NCBI RefSeq assembly: GCF_900176345.1
Contig: NZ_FWXU01000001.1
Span: forward strand, 124,001-188,000
DNA length: 64,000 nt
Reading direction: 5' to 3'
Source of the DNA: Rhizobium sp. RU36D
Lineage (GTDB): Bacteria; Pseudomonadota; Alphaproteobacteria; Rhizobiales; Rhizobiaceae
Part shown: one piece after another, positions 8,643-17,434 of the stretch
Numbering within the stretch: position 1 is the first letter of the stretch
How the letters are laid out: every line of letters begins with the position of its first letter
Translations under genes and position numbers: made by a program
Notes under the pieces: generated by a model
The model's database searches: none
What the model saw: only the letters and a program-made list of their open reading frames with translations
What the model was told of the DNA's origin: nothing

Positions 8643-9605
8643 TTAGTTAGCGCCCTGGATGGCCGAGATCAGCCACTCGCCACGGCCCTTGCGGGTGAAT
8701 GTCCAAAGCTCAACCGATTCCGACGGCTTGTCCGGGTCGCCTTCGACCACTTGGCCGCTCGCACGGTCGCGCATGACGTCGATCGCCTCGTAACGCATCG
8801 CCACCGTCGCATAATCCACAGGGCCTTCGCGCCAGGTTTCTGCAACGTCGCCCTGGACGAGATGCACATCGCGCACCTCGTTCTTCAGGCCCTTTGTGGC
8901 GTTCTCGCTCAATTCCTCGGCCAGATAGGACATCGCCTCCGGCGTCGTGATCTTGCGAAGCGCCGCGTAGTCTTCAGCAGCGTAAGCCGCCTGCAACTGC
9001 TTCAGCATTGCTTCGAAACGGTCGAGGTCGACATTGGAAATGCCGATTTCATCCGGGTTCTTCGGCCGTGCCGGGGCAGCGGCAGCGCCACCCATGCGCG
9101 GCATCTGGAACGGAGCCTGGCCGGCACCACCCGACATGTCCTGGCGGGCGGAATAGCTGGCACCGGGGGCAGCCGGCTGCTGGCGACGGGCGAACATGCG
9201 CATCAGGAAGCCGATAAGCAGGGCGATCAGGATGCCCTGGAAGATCAGGCCCAGGAAGCCGAAGCCGCCGCCGAAACCGGTACCAAGCAGCATGCCGAAC
9301 AGGCCGCCCATCAACAGGCCACCCATGAGGCCGCCACCAAGACCGCCGAAGATGCCGTTACGGGCCGGTGTCGTCGCATTCGGTGCAGCGGCCGGACGGG
9401 TCGCCTGGCTCTGTGGCGTCATCGTGCGTTCGATCGGCGCGGCCGGAGCCGGGGCCGTGCGCGTGGCAGGTGCGGAGTCAAATGTCCGCGTACCGCGGCT
9501 GCCGAAACCGCTGCCGGCGCGCCGGGCTTCGGCGAAATCGACAGCGGACATCATGACCACCATGCCAATCGCCAGAGTTGCAAATAACTTACCGTAGCTG
9601 CGCAT
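8643..9605 (-). CDS. Tim44/TimA-domain membrane protein
   Basis: A 320-residue protein. Residues 1-27 look like a signal peptide or anchor, followed by a low-complexity Ala/Pro/Thr region, a Gly-rich hydrophobic stretch (about 85-135, with repeated G-G-L-M-G-G motifs) and then the Tim44-like domain in the last 145 residues, ending W-L-I-S-A-I-Q. Bacterial Tim44-like proteins are inner-membrane-associated and of unclear role; the mitochondrial relative helps protein import. Gly/Met-rich linkers of this kind are usual in rhizobial members. It is alone and convergent with the transglycosylase gene. Confidence 0.8.
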   Translation of the reverse strand: MRSYGKLFATLAIGMVVMMSAVDFAEARRAGSGFGSRGTRTFDSAPATRTAPAPAAPIERTMTPQSQATRPAAAPNATTPARNGIFGGLGGGLMGGLLMGGLFGMLLGTGFGGGFGFLGLIFQGILIALLIGFLMRMFARRQQPAAPGASYSARQDMSGGAGQAPFQMPRMGGAAAAPARPKNPDEIGISNVDLDRFEAMLKQLQAAYAAEDYAALRKITTPEAMSYLAEELSENATKGLKNEVRDVHLVQGDVAETWREGPVDYATVAMRYEAIDVMRDRASGQVVEGDPDKPSESVELWTFTRKGRGEWLISAIQGAN

Positions 9606-9739
9606 CGATCCATCCCATTTTTAAGAACGCCGAGCAAACCCGGCAGATTTTATTTACATATGAGGACTGCGGCCCCGGATTGAAAGGGCCGGCTGCTCGT
9701 TTTTCATCGGGGGCTGAAGTTCGGTTAAGGCTTGCTTGC

Positions 9740-9856
9740 TCACGCTCCAAGCCAGAACTTGATGCCGTATCCCACAATCGTCACCGTCCCGACGCCGGCG
9801 GCCCATAGACCCACGAACCACAAGAGCCTGGATCCCCACGAACGATTGTCGTCCAT
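9740..9856 (-). CDS. DUF2474 (CydX-like) small subunit of bd oxidase
   Basis: A 38-residue protein beginning M-D-D-N-R-S-W and ending K-F-W-L-G-A, with one hydrophobic helix (about residues 11-30). Its ATG overlaps the cydB TGA by one base, so it is translated from the cydAB message. Small single-helix DUF2474/CydX-type proteins encoded right behind cydB are accessory subunits that stabilise the oxidase. Position, size and topology support the call; it is too short for most gene finders. Confidence 0.75.
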   Translation of the reverse strand: MDDNRSWGSRLLWFVGLWAAGVGTVTIVGYGIKFWLGA

Positions 9857-10860
9857 CAGTGATAGCCCTCCTCCGGATTGACCTTTCCGCGGAACACCCA
9901 ATAGGCATAGCCCGTATAGATCAGGATGATCGGCACCAGGACCACAGCGCCGACGAGCAGGAAGGCCAGGCTTTCATCCGGCGCCGCCGCTTCCCAGATG
10001 GTGAGCGATGTCGGCACGATATAGGGATAGAAGCTGATCCCGATGCCGGCATAGCCAAGGACGAACAGCCCGAGCGATGCCAGGAAAGGCTGCGTATCGC
10101 GCTCATTGCGCAGGCCCGTGAAGAGCAGATAGAGGCAGCCCAGCACCAGAAGCGGCACGATGATCGAGAAGATCATGGTAGGGTAACCGAACCAGCGGGC
10201 AAGGTAGAGCGGCTCGAGAAACGGCGTCCAGAGGCTGAACACACCCATGGCCGCAATGGTCGCAATGGCAAGCCGCAGCGACAGGACCCTCGCCTTCTCG
10301 GCCAGCTCGCCTGCGGTTTTCATGACCAGCCATGTGGCGCCGAGCAGAGCATAGCCGATGACCAGCGCCAGACCGGTCGCCAGCGAGAACGGGGTGAGCC
10401 AATCCCACCAGCCGCCGGCATAGGCGCGATCGACCACGGGAATGCCCTGCACCAGCGCGCCAAGTGCCACGCCTTGGGCGAAGGCCGCCAGCATGGAGCC
10501 ACCGGCAAAGGCCCAGTTCCACAGATACTCGGCCCGCTTGGTGCGCCAACGATATTCGAAAGCGACCCCCCGGAAGATGAGCCCCAACAGCATAGCGATG
10601 ATAGGGGCGTAGAGCGCCGGAAGGATGGTGGCATAGGCCAGCGGGAAAACGGCCATCAGCCCGCCGCCGCCGAGCACCAGCCAGGTCTCATTGCCGTCCC
10701 ACACCGGCGCGACCGAGTTCATCATCACATCCCGGTCGTGCTTATGGGGAAAGAACGGGAAGAGAATGCCGACACCGAGATCGAAACCATCAAGGATGAC
10801 ATAGGCAAGCACGGCAAAGGCGATGATGCCCGCCCAGATGAAAGCGAGATCAATGACCAT
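9856..10860 (-). CDS. cydB: Cytochrome bd-type quinol oxidase subunit II
   Basis: A 334-residue inner-membrane protein with about eight to nine helices. The N-terminus carries Y-V-I-L-D-G-F-D-L-G-V-G and then V-W-D-G-N-E-T-W-L-V, both diagnostic of CydB. With CydA it reduces O2 to water using ubiquinol and conserves energy without pumping protons. The start at 10860 overlaps the end of cydA by 11 bases and has GGAGG five bases upstream; a longer start at 10887 lacks this. Confidence 0.95.
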   Translation of the reverse strand: MVIDLAFIWAGIIAFAVLAYVILDGFDLGVGILFPFFPHKHDRDVMMNSVAPVWDGNETWLVLGGGGLMAVFPLAYATILPALYAPIIAMLLGLIFRGVAFEYRWRTKRAEYLWNWAFAGGSMLAAFAQGVALGALVQGIPVVDRAYAGGWWDWLTPFSLATGLALVIGYALLGATWLVMKTAGELAEKARVLSLRLAIATIAAMGVFSLWTPFLEPLYLARWFGYPTMIFSIIVPLLVLGCLYLLFTGLRNERDTQPFLASLGLFVLGYAGIGISFYPYIVPTSLTIWEAAAPDESLAFLLVGAVVLVPIILIYTGYAYWVFRGKVNPEEGYH

Positions 10861-12271
10861 GATGGCCTCCCTGATGCGACGTGCCATGAGTCTGGGCGGC
10901 CGGCGTGATGCCGGCGGTGCGGATCGGCCCCTCGTCGAGATCCGGCATCGGATCCCGCGGCAGGCGGGCCATCAGGCGGAGAATGTAGAAGGTACCGGCA
11001 CCGAAAACGATGAAATAGACGATGACGAAGGCGATCAACGACGCCGCAACCGCAGGCGCCGCGATTGGCGACAGGGACTCCGACGTCAGCATATGGCCAT
11101 AGACGGTGTAGGGCTGACGACCGACCTCCGTCGTCACCCAGCCCGCCAGCACGGCGATGAAGCCCGAGGGTCCCATAACCACCGCCGCGCGATGCAGCCA
11201 GGCATTTTCCCGCAGGGTACCACGATACCGACACCACAGGCTCCACAATCCGAGCCCCAGCATGGCGAAACCGATCGCCACCATGATGCGGAATGACCAG
11301 AAGACGATGGCCACGGGCGGTTCGCGATCATCCGGGATCGTATCGAGGCCGGCCAGAGGCGCGTTCAGGTCGTGCTTCAGGATCAGACTCGATAGTTTCG
11401 GGATCTCGATGGCGTAATCGACACGCTTTTCCTCCTGGTTCGGGATGCCGAACAAGATAAGCGGCGCCCCATCGGGATGGCTGTCGAAATGGCCTTCCAT
11501 GGCCATGACCTTGGCCGGCTGGTGCTCCAGCGTGTTGAGGCCATGGAAATCGCCGGCAATGATCTGGATCGGCGCAACGATGGCCGCCATCCACATCGCC
11601 ATGGAGAACATCTTGCCCGCCCGGCGCGGCGCGGTATGACGCAGCAGATGCCAGGCACCAACCGCGCCGACCACGAAGGCGGTCGTAAGATAGGCGGCAA
11701 TGACCATATGTGTGAGGCGATAGGGGAAGGACGGGTTAAAGACGATTGCCCACCAGTCCACCGGTATGAACTGCCCGACATCGTTCATCGCAAAACCATC
11801 AGGCGTCTGCATCCAGGAATTGACCGCCAGGATCCAGGTGGCCGAGATCAGCGTGCCGAGCGCCACCATGCCCGTTGCAAGAAAATGCAGTCCTGGCCCT
11901 ACCCGGTTCATGCCGAACAGCATGACACCGAGGAAGCCCGCCTCCAGGAAGAAGGCCGTCAGCACCTCATAGCCCATCAGCGGACCGATAACGGGTCCGG
12001 CCTTCAGCGAAAAGACACTCCAATTCGTCCCGAACTGATAAGCCATCACGATGCCCGACACGACGCCCATGCCGAAGGCGACGGCAAAGATCGTCTTCCA
12101 GAAATTGAACAGCTCGAGATAGACCTTGTCCTTCTTCCATAGCCACAGCCCTTCGAGCACGAAGAGGTAGCTCGCCAGTCCGATGGAAAAGGCGGGAAAG
12201 ATGATGTGGAAGGATACTGTGAAGGCAAACTGTATGCGGGCCAGAATTTCTGCGTCGAAATTGTCAAACAT
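10850..12271 (-). CDS. cydA: Cytochrome bd-type quinol oxidase subunit I, CIO-like
   Basis: A 473-residue haem-bearing subunit. The N-terminal region contains His19-type haem ligands in A-F-T-V-S-F-H-I-I-F-P, then G-S-N-like and E-A-G-F-L-G motifs; W-G-R-Q-P-style quinol-site residues appear as V-G-R-Q-P-Y. The Q loop is short, as in the cyanide-insensitive oxidase (CioA) branch rather than E. coli CydA. The C-terminus is His-rich (H-G-T-S-H-Q-G-G-H-H-G-H). Start at 12271 with an AGGGG site; 14 further upstream residues in frame look spurious. It is the first gene of cydA-cydB-DUF2474. I saw no perfect FNR/FixK box upstream. Confidence 0.95.
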   Translation of the reverse strand: MFDNFDAEILARIQFAFTVSFHIIFPAFSIGLASYLFVLEGLWLWKKDKVYLELFNFWKTIFAVAFGMGVVSGIVMAYQFGTNWSVFSLKAGPVIGPLMGYEVLTAFFLEAGFLGVMLFGMNRVGPGLHFLATGMVALGTLISATWILAVNSWMQTPDGFAMNDVGQFIPVDWWAIVFNPSFPYRLTHMVIAAYLTTAFVVGAVGAWHLLRHTAPRRAGKMFSMAMWMAAIVAPIQIIAGDFHGLNTLEHQPAKVMAMEGHFDSHPDGAPLILFGIPNQEEKRVDYAIEIPKLSSLILKHDLNAPLAGLDTIPDDREPPVAIVFWSFRIMVAIGFAMLGLGLWSLWCRYRGTLRENAWLHRAAVVMGPSGFIAVLAGWVTTEVGRQPYTVYGHMLTSESLSPIAAPAVAASLIAFVIVYFIVFGAGTFYILRLMARLPRDPMPDLDEGPIRTAGITPAAQTHGTSHQGGHHGH

Positions 12272-12519
12272 CGCACTACCCCTGACGAAACCGAACTCCA
12301 GAGCACGCGGCAATCTTCAGGATGCCCACCGTACCCAGGCCGTTTGTTTCCATGCCTGTCAATCTAGAAAACTCAGGCGCTACTTTAGCAACATAGGCTC
12401 TAGAACTGATAAACAGCAAATAGGCCAATAGGGCTGGGGATCAATGCGACACGCAGTCCATGCCATGCGTCAGGACCGCGCACTGCAGCAGCTCGTCGGG
12501 AGCCCCAACCCGCAAATGC

Positions 12520-12554
12520 AAAAAGCCCGACGCCGAGAGTTGCGCGTCGGGCTT
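12520..12554 (-). terminator. Intrinsic terminator, probably for serC-serA
   Basis: An 11-base perfect stem (12523-12533 with 12544-12554) is followed, reading the minus strand, by five T. It lies 260 bases beyond serA with repeat copy B in between, suggesting the repeat was inserted between the gene and its terminator. The stretch 12272-12814 otherwise holds only the cydA upstream region and this repeat. Confidence 0.65.
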
Positions 12555-12621
12555 GAAAACTAACGATTAGGCTGTCGGGAACCGTCGCTCGGACAAAGGT
12601 TAAGCTTTCCGCTTGCGGCTC

Positions 12622-12782
12622 CCCCCCCTCTGGCCTGCCGGCCATCTCCCCCTCAAGGGGGGAGATCGAACTGCGCCGATCTGTCCGTGAAAAAACGGGC
12701 CAGCATCTTGCGAGGGTGACGTCAGCGGCTCCAGCCGATCTCCCCCCTTGAGGGGGAGATGCCTGGCAAGGCAGAGGGGGGT
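12622..12782. repeat. Palindromic interspersed repeat, copy B
   Basis: Arms 12622-12668 and 12736-12782, 47 bases each, are inverted copies with about five mismatches, spaced by 67 bases. They match the arms of copy A (3961-4129), including the C-rich outer edge, the CTGCCGG core and the inner GAGATCG. The central parts of the two copies differ. The copy lies 32 bases downstream of serA. Confidence 0.85.
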
Positions 12783-12814
12783 TCCGACAATGCCACGATG
12801 CTGTTTATTGACCG

Positions 12815-14410
12815 TCAGTCGATGTTGAACGTAAGCGGCTTGGCCTGCTTGATCGCCGGATTGGCGGTCAGCTTATCCAAAACGGCCTGGTCGATCGGAC
12901 CGTCGACATAAAGCAGAGCGATGGCATCGCCACCCTGCTTGTCGCGACCCAGCTGGAAGTTGGCAATGTTGACGCCGGCGTCGCCGAGCGTGGTGCCCAT
13001 GAAGCCGATCATTCCGGGGACGTCGGTATTGGTGATGTAGACCATGTGCTGGCCGACATCGGCGTCCATGTTGATGCCCTTGATCTGGATGAAGCGCGGC
13101 TTGCCATCCGAGAACACGGTGCCGGCAACCGAGCGCGTCTGGCGGTCGGTGGTGACGGTCAGCTTGATATAGCCGTCATAGACGCCGGTCTTGTCGCGCT
13201 TGACCTCGGAGACGATCACGCCCTTCTCCTTCACCATAACAGGTGCGGAGACCATGTTGACATCGGCAACCTGCGGACGGATCAGGCCGGCCAGCAGCGC
13301 GGAGGTCAGCGCCTTTGTGTTCATCGTCGCGGTGACGCCGTCGAACAGGATCTCGATTTCCTTGATCGGGCCTTCCGTGACTTGGCCGACAAAGGCGCCG
13401 AGAACATCGGCGAGCCTGATGAACGGCTTCAGGATCGGTGCTTCCTCGGCGGTGATCGAGGGCATGTTGATGGCGTTGGAAACCGCACCCTTGATCAGAT
13501 AGTCCGACATCTGCTCGGCCACCTGCAGCGCAACATTCTCCTGGGCTTCCGTTGTGGAGGCGCCGAGATGCGGGGTGCAGACCACATTCGGCAGGCCGAA
13601 GAGCGGGCTTTCGGTGGCCGGCTCAACCTCGAACACGTCGAAACCAGCGCCGGCGACATGACCCGACTTGATCGCGTCAGCCAAAGCGGCCTCGTCCACA
13701 AGGCCGCCACGGGCGCAGTTGATGATGCGCACGCCGGGCTTGGTCTTGGCGATGTTTTCGCGGCTCAGAATGCCGCGCGTCTTGTCGGTCATCGGCACAT
13801 GCAGGGTGATGAAGTCGGCCTGGGCCAGCAGGTCATCCAGCTCCACCTTGGTCACGCCCATTTCCTGGGCGCGTTCGGCCGAGAGGAAGGGGTCGTAAGC
13901 CAGCACGCGCATGCCGAGGCCGATGGCCTTCTTGCAGACGATGCCGCCGATATTGCCGGCGCCAATGACGCCGAGCGTCTTGCCGGTGATTTCGACGCCC
14001 ATGAACTTGGACTTTTCCCACTTGCCGGCTTGGGTCGAGGCATCGGCCTGCGGCAGCTGGCGGGCGACGGCAAACATCAGCGCGATGGCATGTTCCGCCG
14101 TCGTGATGGAGTTGCCGAACGGCGTGTTCATGACGATGATACCGCGGCGCGATGCGGCCGGAATATCGACATTGTCGACGCCGATGCCCGCACGGCCGAT
14201 GACCTTGAGGTTCGTGGCAGCGGCAATCAGCTTTTCCGTCGCCTTGGTGGCGGAGCGGATGGCCAGGCCATCGTAGTTGCCGATGATCTCGGCGAGCTTT
14301 TCCTTGTCCTTGCCGAGCTTCGGCTGGAAATCGACTTCAACGCCGCGATCGCGAAAGATCTGGACGGCGGTTTCCGACAATTCGTCGGATACGAGAACGC
14401 GAGGTGCCAT
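12815..14410 (-). CDS. serA: D-3-phosphoglycerate dehydrogenase
   Basis: First step of serine synthesis: oxidises 3-phosphoglycerate to 3-phosphohydroxypyruvate with NAD+. It has 531 residues, the long form with an intervening domain and a C-terminal ACT domain (last 75 residues, I-T-N-T-D-V-P-G-M-I-G). The NAD motif G-A-G-N-I-G is near residue 148, and catalytic Arg/Glu/His occur in N-C-A-R-G-G and T-P-H-L-G-A. GAGG lies seven bases before the ATG. It follows serC in the same direction after an 87-base gap containing a hairpin. Confidence 0.95.
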   Translation of the reverse strand: MAPRVLVSDELSETAVQIFRDRGVEVDFQPKLGKDKEKLAEIIGNYDGLAIRSATKATEKLIAAATNLKVIGRAGIGVDNVDIPAASRRGIIVMNTPFGNSITTAEHAIALMFAVARQLPQADASTQAGKWEKSKFMGVEITGKTLGVIGAGNIGGIVCKKAIGLGMRVLAYDPFLSAERAQEMGVTKVELDDLLAQADFITLHVPMTDKTRGILSRENIAKTKPGVRIINCARGGLVDEAALADAIKSGHVAGAGFDVFEVEPATESPLFGLPNVVCTPHLGASTTEAQENVALQVAEQMSDYLIKGAVSNAINMPSITAEEAPILKPFIRLADVLGAFVGQVTEGPIKEIEILFDGVTATMNTKALTSALLAGLIRPQVADVNMVSAPVMVKEKGVIVSEVKRDKTGVYDGYIKLTVTTDRQTRSVAGTVFSDGKPRFIQIKGINMDADVGQHMVYITNTDVPGMIGFMGTTLGDAGVNIANFQLGRDKQGGDAIALLYVDGPIDQAVLDKLTANPAIKQAKPLTFNID

Positions 14411-14464
14411 GACGAGGCCTCCTTCAAAGAGTTCGTTTCATTGGGAATGATGAGAATTCAAAAT

Positions 14465-14489
14465 GGCTCCGCCGTCAGCCGACGGAGCC
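14465..14489 (-). terminator. Hairpin between serC and serA
   Basis: Stem of about ten bases (GGCTCCG side arms with one mismatch) followed on the minus strand by ATTTTG. The T run is short, so it may act as a partial terminator or as an mRNA end stabiliser setting serC above serA expression. Confidence 0.4.
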
Positions 14490-14496
14490 GGAAAAA

Positions 14497-15675
14497 TCAG
14501 GCCGCAGCCTTGGAAAGCGACGCCTTCTGCGTCTCAAAAGCCCAGGCGAGCCAGGGCATCAGCGCTTCCATGTCCGATGTCTCGATGGTCGCACCGGCCC
14601 AGATGCGCAGGCCCGAGGGAGCATCGCGATAGGCGCCGATATCGAAGGCAACGCCTTCCTTTTCGAGAAGGCTGACCAGGCCCTTGGCAAAGGCCGCCTG
14701 GCCATCGGCATCGAGCGCCAGCACATCCTTGTCCACGATGGTCAGGCACACCGATGTATTCGAGCGGGTTTCCTCGACCTTGGCGAGATTGGCAAGCCAA
14801 TCCGTCTTGGCGGCAAAGTCGAAGATGACCTTGGCATTGGCATCGGCGCGGGCGATCAGGGCTTCCAGACCACCCAGCGACTTGGCCCATTGCAGGGCGT
14901 CGATATAGTCTTCGACGCAGAGCATGGAGGGCGTGTTGATCGTCTCGCCGACAAAAATTCCCTCGATCAGCTTGCCGCCCGAAGTGAGACGGAAGATCTT
15001 CGGCAGCGGCCAGGCCGGGACATATGTCTGCAGGCGTTCGACGGCGCGGGGGCTGAGGATCAGCATGCCATGGCCGCCCTCGCCGCCCAGAACCTTCTGC
15101 CAGGAGAAGGTGACGACGTCGAGCTTGGAGAAGTCCATGTCCTGGGCAAATGCCGCCGAGGTGGCGTCGCAGATCGTCAGGCCCTTGCGGTCGGCCGGAA
15201 TGAAGTCGGCGTTCGGAACGCGAACGCCAGAGGTCGTGCCGTTCCAGGTAAAGACCACGTCGCGGTCGAAATCGACGGCGGAAAGGTCGGGAAGTTCGCC
15301 ATAGGCGGCGTTGAACTTGCGCACATCGGCCAGCTTCAACTGCTTGACCACGTCGGTCACCCAGCCGGCACCGAAGCTTTCCCAGGACAGCATGTCGACG
15401 CCACGTTCGCCAAGCAGCGACCACATCGCCATTTCAACGGCGCCGGTATCGGATGCGGGAACGATGCCGATACGGTAATCGGCAGGCACGCCCAGAATTT
15501 CGCGGGTGAGGTCGATGGCCTGCTTGAGCTTGGCTTTGCCAACCTTGGCACGATGCGAACGACCGAGCGGCGCATCGGAAAGCGCTTCAAGCGACCAACC
15601 GGGGCGCTTCGAGCAAGGGCCAGAAGAAAAATGAGTGTTGTTCGGACGCAGGTCCGGTTTCGCGGCGTTTGCCAT
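14497..15675 (-). CDS. serC: Phosphoserine aminotransferase, alphaproteobacterial type
   Basis: Second step of serine synthesis: transfers the amino group of glutamate to 3-phosphohydroxypyruvate (PLP-dependent). It has 392 residues; the PLP lysine lies in [12 protein letters not shown] near residue 195. It belongs to the branch common in alphaproteobacteria and distinct from E. coli SerC. The start at 15675 is set by GGAAGG 8 bases upstream and by M-A-N-A-A-K-P, typical of homologues; the frame is open another 107 codons upstream without homology. It is the first gene of serC-serA, preceded by a structured leader. Confidence 0.95.
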   Translation of the reverse strand: MANAAKPDLRPNNTHFSSGPCSKRPGWSLEALSDAPLGRSHRAKVGKAKLKQAIDLTREILGVPADYRIGIVPASDTGAVEMAMWSLLGERGVDMLSWESFGAGWVTDVVKQLKLADVRKFNAAYGELPDLSAVDFDRDVVFTWNGTTSGVRVPNADFIPADRKGLTICDATSAAFAQDMDFSKLDVVTFSWQKVLGGEGGHGMLILSPRAVERLQTYVPAWPLPKIFRLTSGGKLIEGIFVGETINTPSMLCVEDYIDALQWAKSLGGLEALIARADANAKVIFDFAAKTDWLANLAKVEETRSNTSVCLTIVDKDVLALDADGQAAFAKGLVSLLEKEGVAFDIGAYRDAPSGLRIWAGATIETSDMEALMPWLAWAFETQKASLSKAAA

Positions 15676-15677
15676 AT

Positions 15678-15740
15678 GGCTATCCTTCCAGATAGATGGC
15701 TCCTCGTTGGGGAGGAGTGTCCCGCCGCTGGAGATACGCC
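15678..15740 (-). promoter_or_regulatory. serC leader RNA that folds over the ribosome binding site
   Basis: Bases 15728-15740 and 15678-15691 pair over 12 positions (GGC, TATC and TCCAG blocks with small bulges), enclosing an inner hairpin CTCCTC/GAGGAG at 15700-15717. The outer stem contains the serC Shine-Dalgarno GGAAGG. The position matches the serC RNA motif described upstream of serC in alphaproteobacteria; I recall the motif but could not align it here. Confidence 0.6.
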
Positions 15741-15818
15741 TGTCGGGGACTCTCGTCAAGCGGGCTGATGTCGCAACGAGAAAATATTTTGACGCCTTGA
15801 TGGCAGGACCGGAAACGC

Positions 15819-15848
15819 AAAAAGACCGCCCGCGACGTGCGGACGGCC
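15819..15848 (-). terminator. Intrinsic terminator of the Omp25-like gene
   Basis: A ten-base stem (15824-15833 with 15839-15848, two G-U pairs) is followed on the minus strand by a run of five T, 24 bases after the stop codon of the barrel gene. Confidence 0.75.
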
Positions 15849-15871
15849 TTCGATCAAGGAAACCGGAATTC

Positions 15872-16702
15872 TTACTTGTAGACGATCGGCTGCGGCGGGG
15901 GCTCGTAGGCCACCGGCTGGGCGCAATCGGTGAACACATAGCGTGCACCCAGGCGCAGCTCGTGCGAATCGATGCCCTTGTCGTAGCCCGGGCCACCGTT
16001 CAGCTTGTAGCCGAACATGTCGCCACCTTCGATATGGCGGAAGCGGTAGCCGGCATCGGCCTTGATGTTGCAGGTGACGTCGATGGTCGCACCGGCCATC
16101 AACTGATAGGCGAAGCGCCAGCTGCCCTTGCCGTCATGCGTGACCGTCGGGTCGCAGCCAATGCCGTTGTTGGCGCAGGAGGTGTTCTTCAGGTCCTTCC
16201 ACTTCACATTGGCGCCACCGATACCGGCACCGACGTAAGGCGTGAAATAGCCATAGGTCCCCAGATCGACATAGGCGTTGGCCATCAGCGTGTAGGCGGT
16301 CATCGATGTCAGGTCTTTCGAGGTGCAGGCGGTAGAAACGCCGCAGCCACCCTTGGTCGAGCCGTTGAAGTCGCTCTTGAACAGGTAGTCGAAGGTCAAG
16401 TCCGTACGCAGGTAGTTATTGACCTGATAACCGACACCAGCGCCGAGGCTGAAGCTATCCTTCAGAGAAGCGGTCGCAAAGTCGGCCTTGGAGCCGTTCG
16501 AACCCTGGAAGAAGTTTGCGCCGCGCAGCTTGTTGAAGGAGTAGCCGAGGTCTCCGCGCAGATACCAGCCTGTCGATTCCGCCACGGCGACCTCAGGGGC
16601 GTCAATAACAGGCGGCATGGGCTCGGGTTGATAGACATCGGCGGACAGAGCGGCCGTGCCCGAAAGCAGGACCGCCGACAGGCTGAGGATAAGCGTCTTC
16701 AT
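15872..16702 (-). CDS. Outer-membrane beta-barrel protein, Omp25/Omp31-like
   Basis: A 276-residue porin-like protein. Residues 1-21 form a signal peptide (cleavage about A-L-S-A-D), followed by a Pro-rich spacer and an eight-stranded barrel of the OMP_b-brl type: [10 protein letters not shown], then [15 protein letters not shown] and the final [12 protein letters not shown]. Two Cys pairs lie in predicted loops. The family includes the Brucella Omp25/31 group and rhizobial RopB. Start at 16702; an upstream in-frame ATG at 16744 would add 14 residues before the signal peptide. A perfect CtrA box lies about 90 bases upstream. Confidence 0.85.
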   Translation of the reverse strand: MKTLILSLSAVLLSGTAALSADVYQPEPMPPVIDAPEVAVAESTGWYLRGDLGYSFNKLRGANFFQGSNGSKADFATASLKDSFSLGAGVGYQVNNYLRTDLTFDYLFKSDFNGSTKGGCGVSTACTSKDLTSMTAYTLMANAYVDLGTYGYFTPYVGAGIGGANVKWKDLKNTSCANNGIGCDPTVTHDGKGSWRFAYQLMAGATIDVTCNIKADAGYRFRHIEGGDMFGYKLNGGPGYDKGIDSHELRLGARYVFTDCAQPVAYEPPPQPIVYK

Positions 16703-16790
16703 GGCTTCTGAAACTCCAAAATCCCGGTTGATCTCTTCGGCCACGAGGTGCCGTTCTTCCGTTCCGGTGATGGATAATGAAGCACAAAGG

Positions 16791-16805
16791 TTAATCCACG
16801 CTTAA
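16791..16805. promoter_or_regulatory. Perfect CtrA box upstream of the Omp25-like gene
   Basis: The sequence is TTAA-TCCACGC-TTAA, an exact match to the alphaproteobacterial CtrA consensus TTAA-N7-TTAA, 89 bases before the ATG at 16702. CtrA is known to bind upstream of omp25 in Brucella; the link here is by analogy. Confidence 0.6.
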
Positions 16806-16918
16806 CCACGTCAGTTTACCATCAAAGGTAGCGATGGATTCACCATATTCATGGGCTTGCAATATTTCAGGCGCGACAGCCACCGCCGCGTTCGCCAGCG
16901 GCTGGTCCTGAATATCTG

Positions 16919-17320
16919 CTATCTCCGGAAGGTAGCGGTGATCGTGCGGGGGCGGTTCTCGCCATCGATGATGAGCATGACCTGCAGCTCTCCCCGGTCG
17001 TAAACCACGGCGATCTTCATCGGTTTCGCCCGACCACCGTTGCGCCAGACGCCATCCCCCTCGACCGAAGACACACCGGCTGCTGAAGGCTTGCGGGCAG
17101 CGGTGACTGTCGCAGACCAGTCATTGTTCGCCACCACTTTCAGCCTGGATCCGTTCCGGTCAATCCGAATCGAGCATTTCCGACATTCCCCGGCATTGGA
17201 CGACACCTGCCTCCAGGTCCCCTCATACACGTCGAGGCGATCCGCCCTCGCGGACGGTACAATCGAAACGGCGAAAACGATGATCGCGACGAAACACTTA
17301 AGCGCTGATCGAAAACCCAT
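16919..17320 (-). CDS. Secreted hypothetical protein
   Basis: A 133-residue protein, probably periplasmic. Residues 1-26 form a signal peptide ending S-A-R-A. The mature part begins with Y-E-G-T-W-R-Q and looks like an all-beta fold; it has a C-x2-C pair (E-C-R-K-C-S) near residues 46-49. No named family is recognised. It is alone, between the Omp25-like gene and a chemoreceptor, all on the same strand but with gaps over 100 bases. Confidence 0.65.
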   Translation of the reverse strand: MGFRSALKCFVAIIVFAVSIVPSARADRLDVYEGTWRQVSSNAGECRKCSIRIDRNGSRLKVVANNDWSATVTAARKPSAAGVSSVEGDGVWRNGGRAKPMKIAVVYDRGELQVMLIIDGENRPRTITATFRR

Positions 17321-17434
17321 GCAGTACCCCCAAGCATCGACTTGGCGGCAATTTAGGATTGCACGGCTTTCATCGCGGTAACTTTTATCCGTTGGATTTT
17401 AATCTCTGCAGCCACGGCATCTGACGTGTTGGTG

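Noticed and set aside
7089..9587. 832-codon open frame on the plus strand
   Set aside because: It runs antisense to the TRIC and Tim44-domain genes and through the transglycosylase in another frame; the product is low-complexity and typical of a GC-rich shadow frame.
12400..12645. 81-codon open frame on the minus strand beyond serA
   Set aside because: It spans the terminator hairpin and one arm of repeat copy B; no ribosome binding site or family.
13046..14632. 528-codon open frame on the plus strand
   Set aside because: Antisense shadow of serA; no domain and biased composition.
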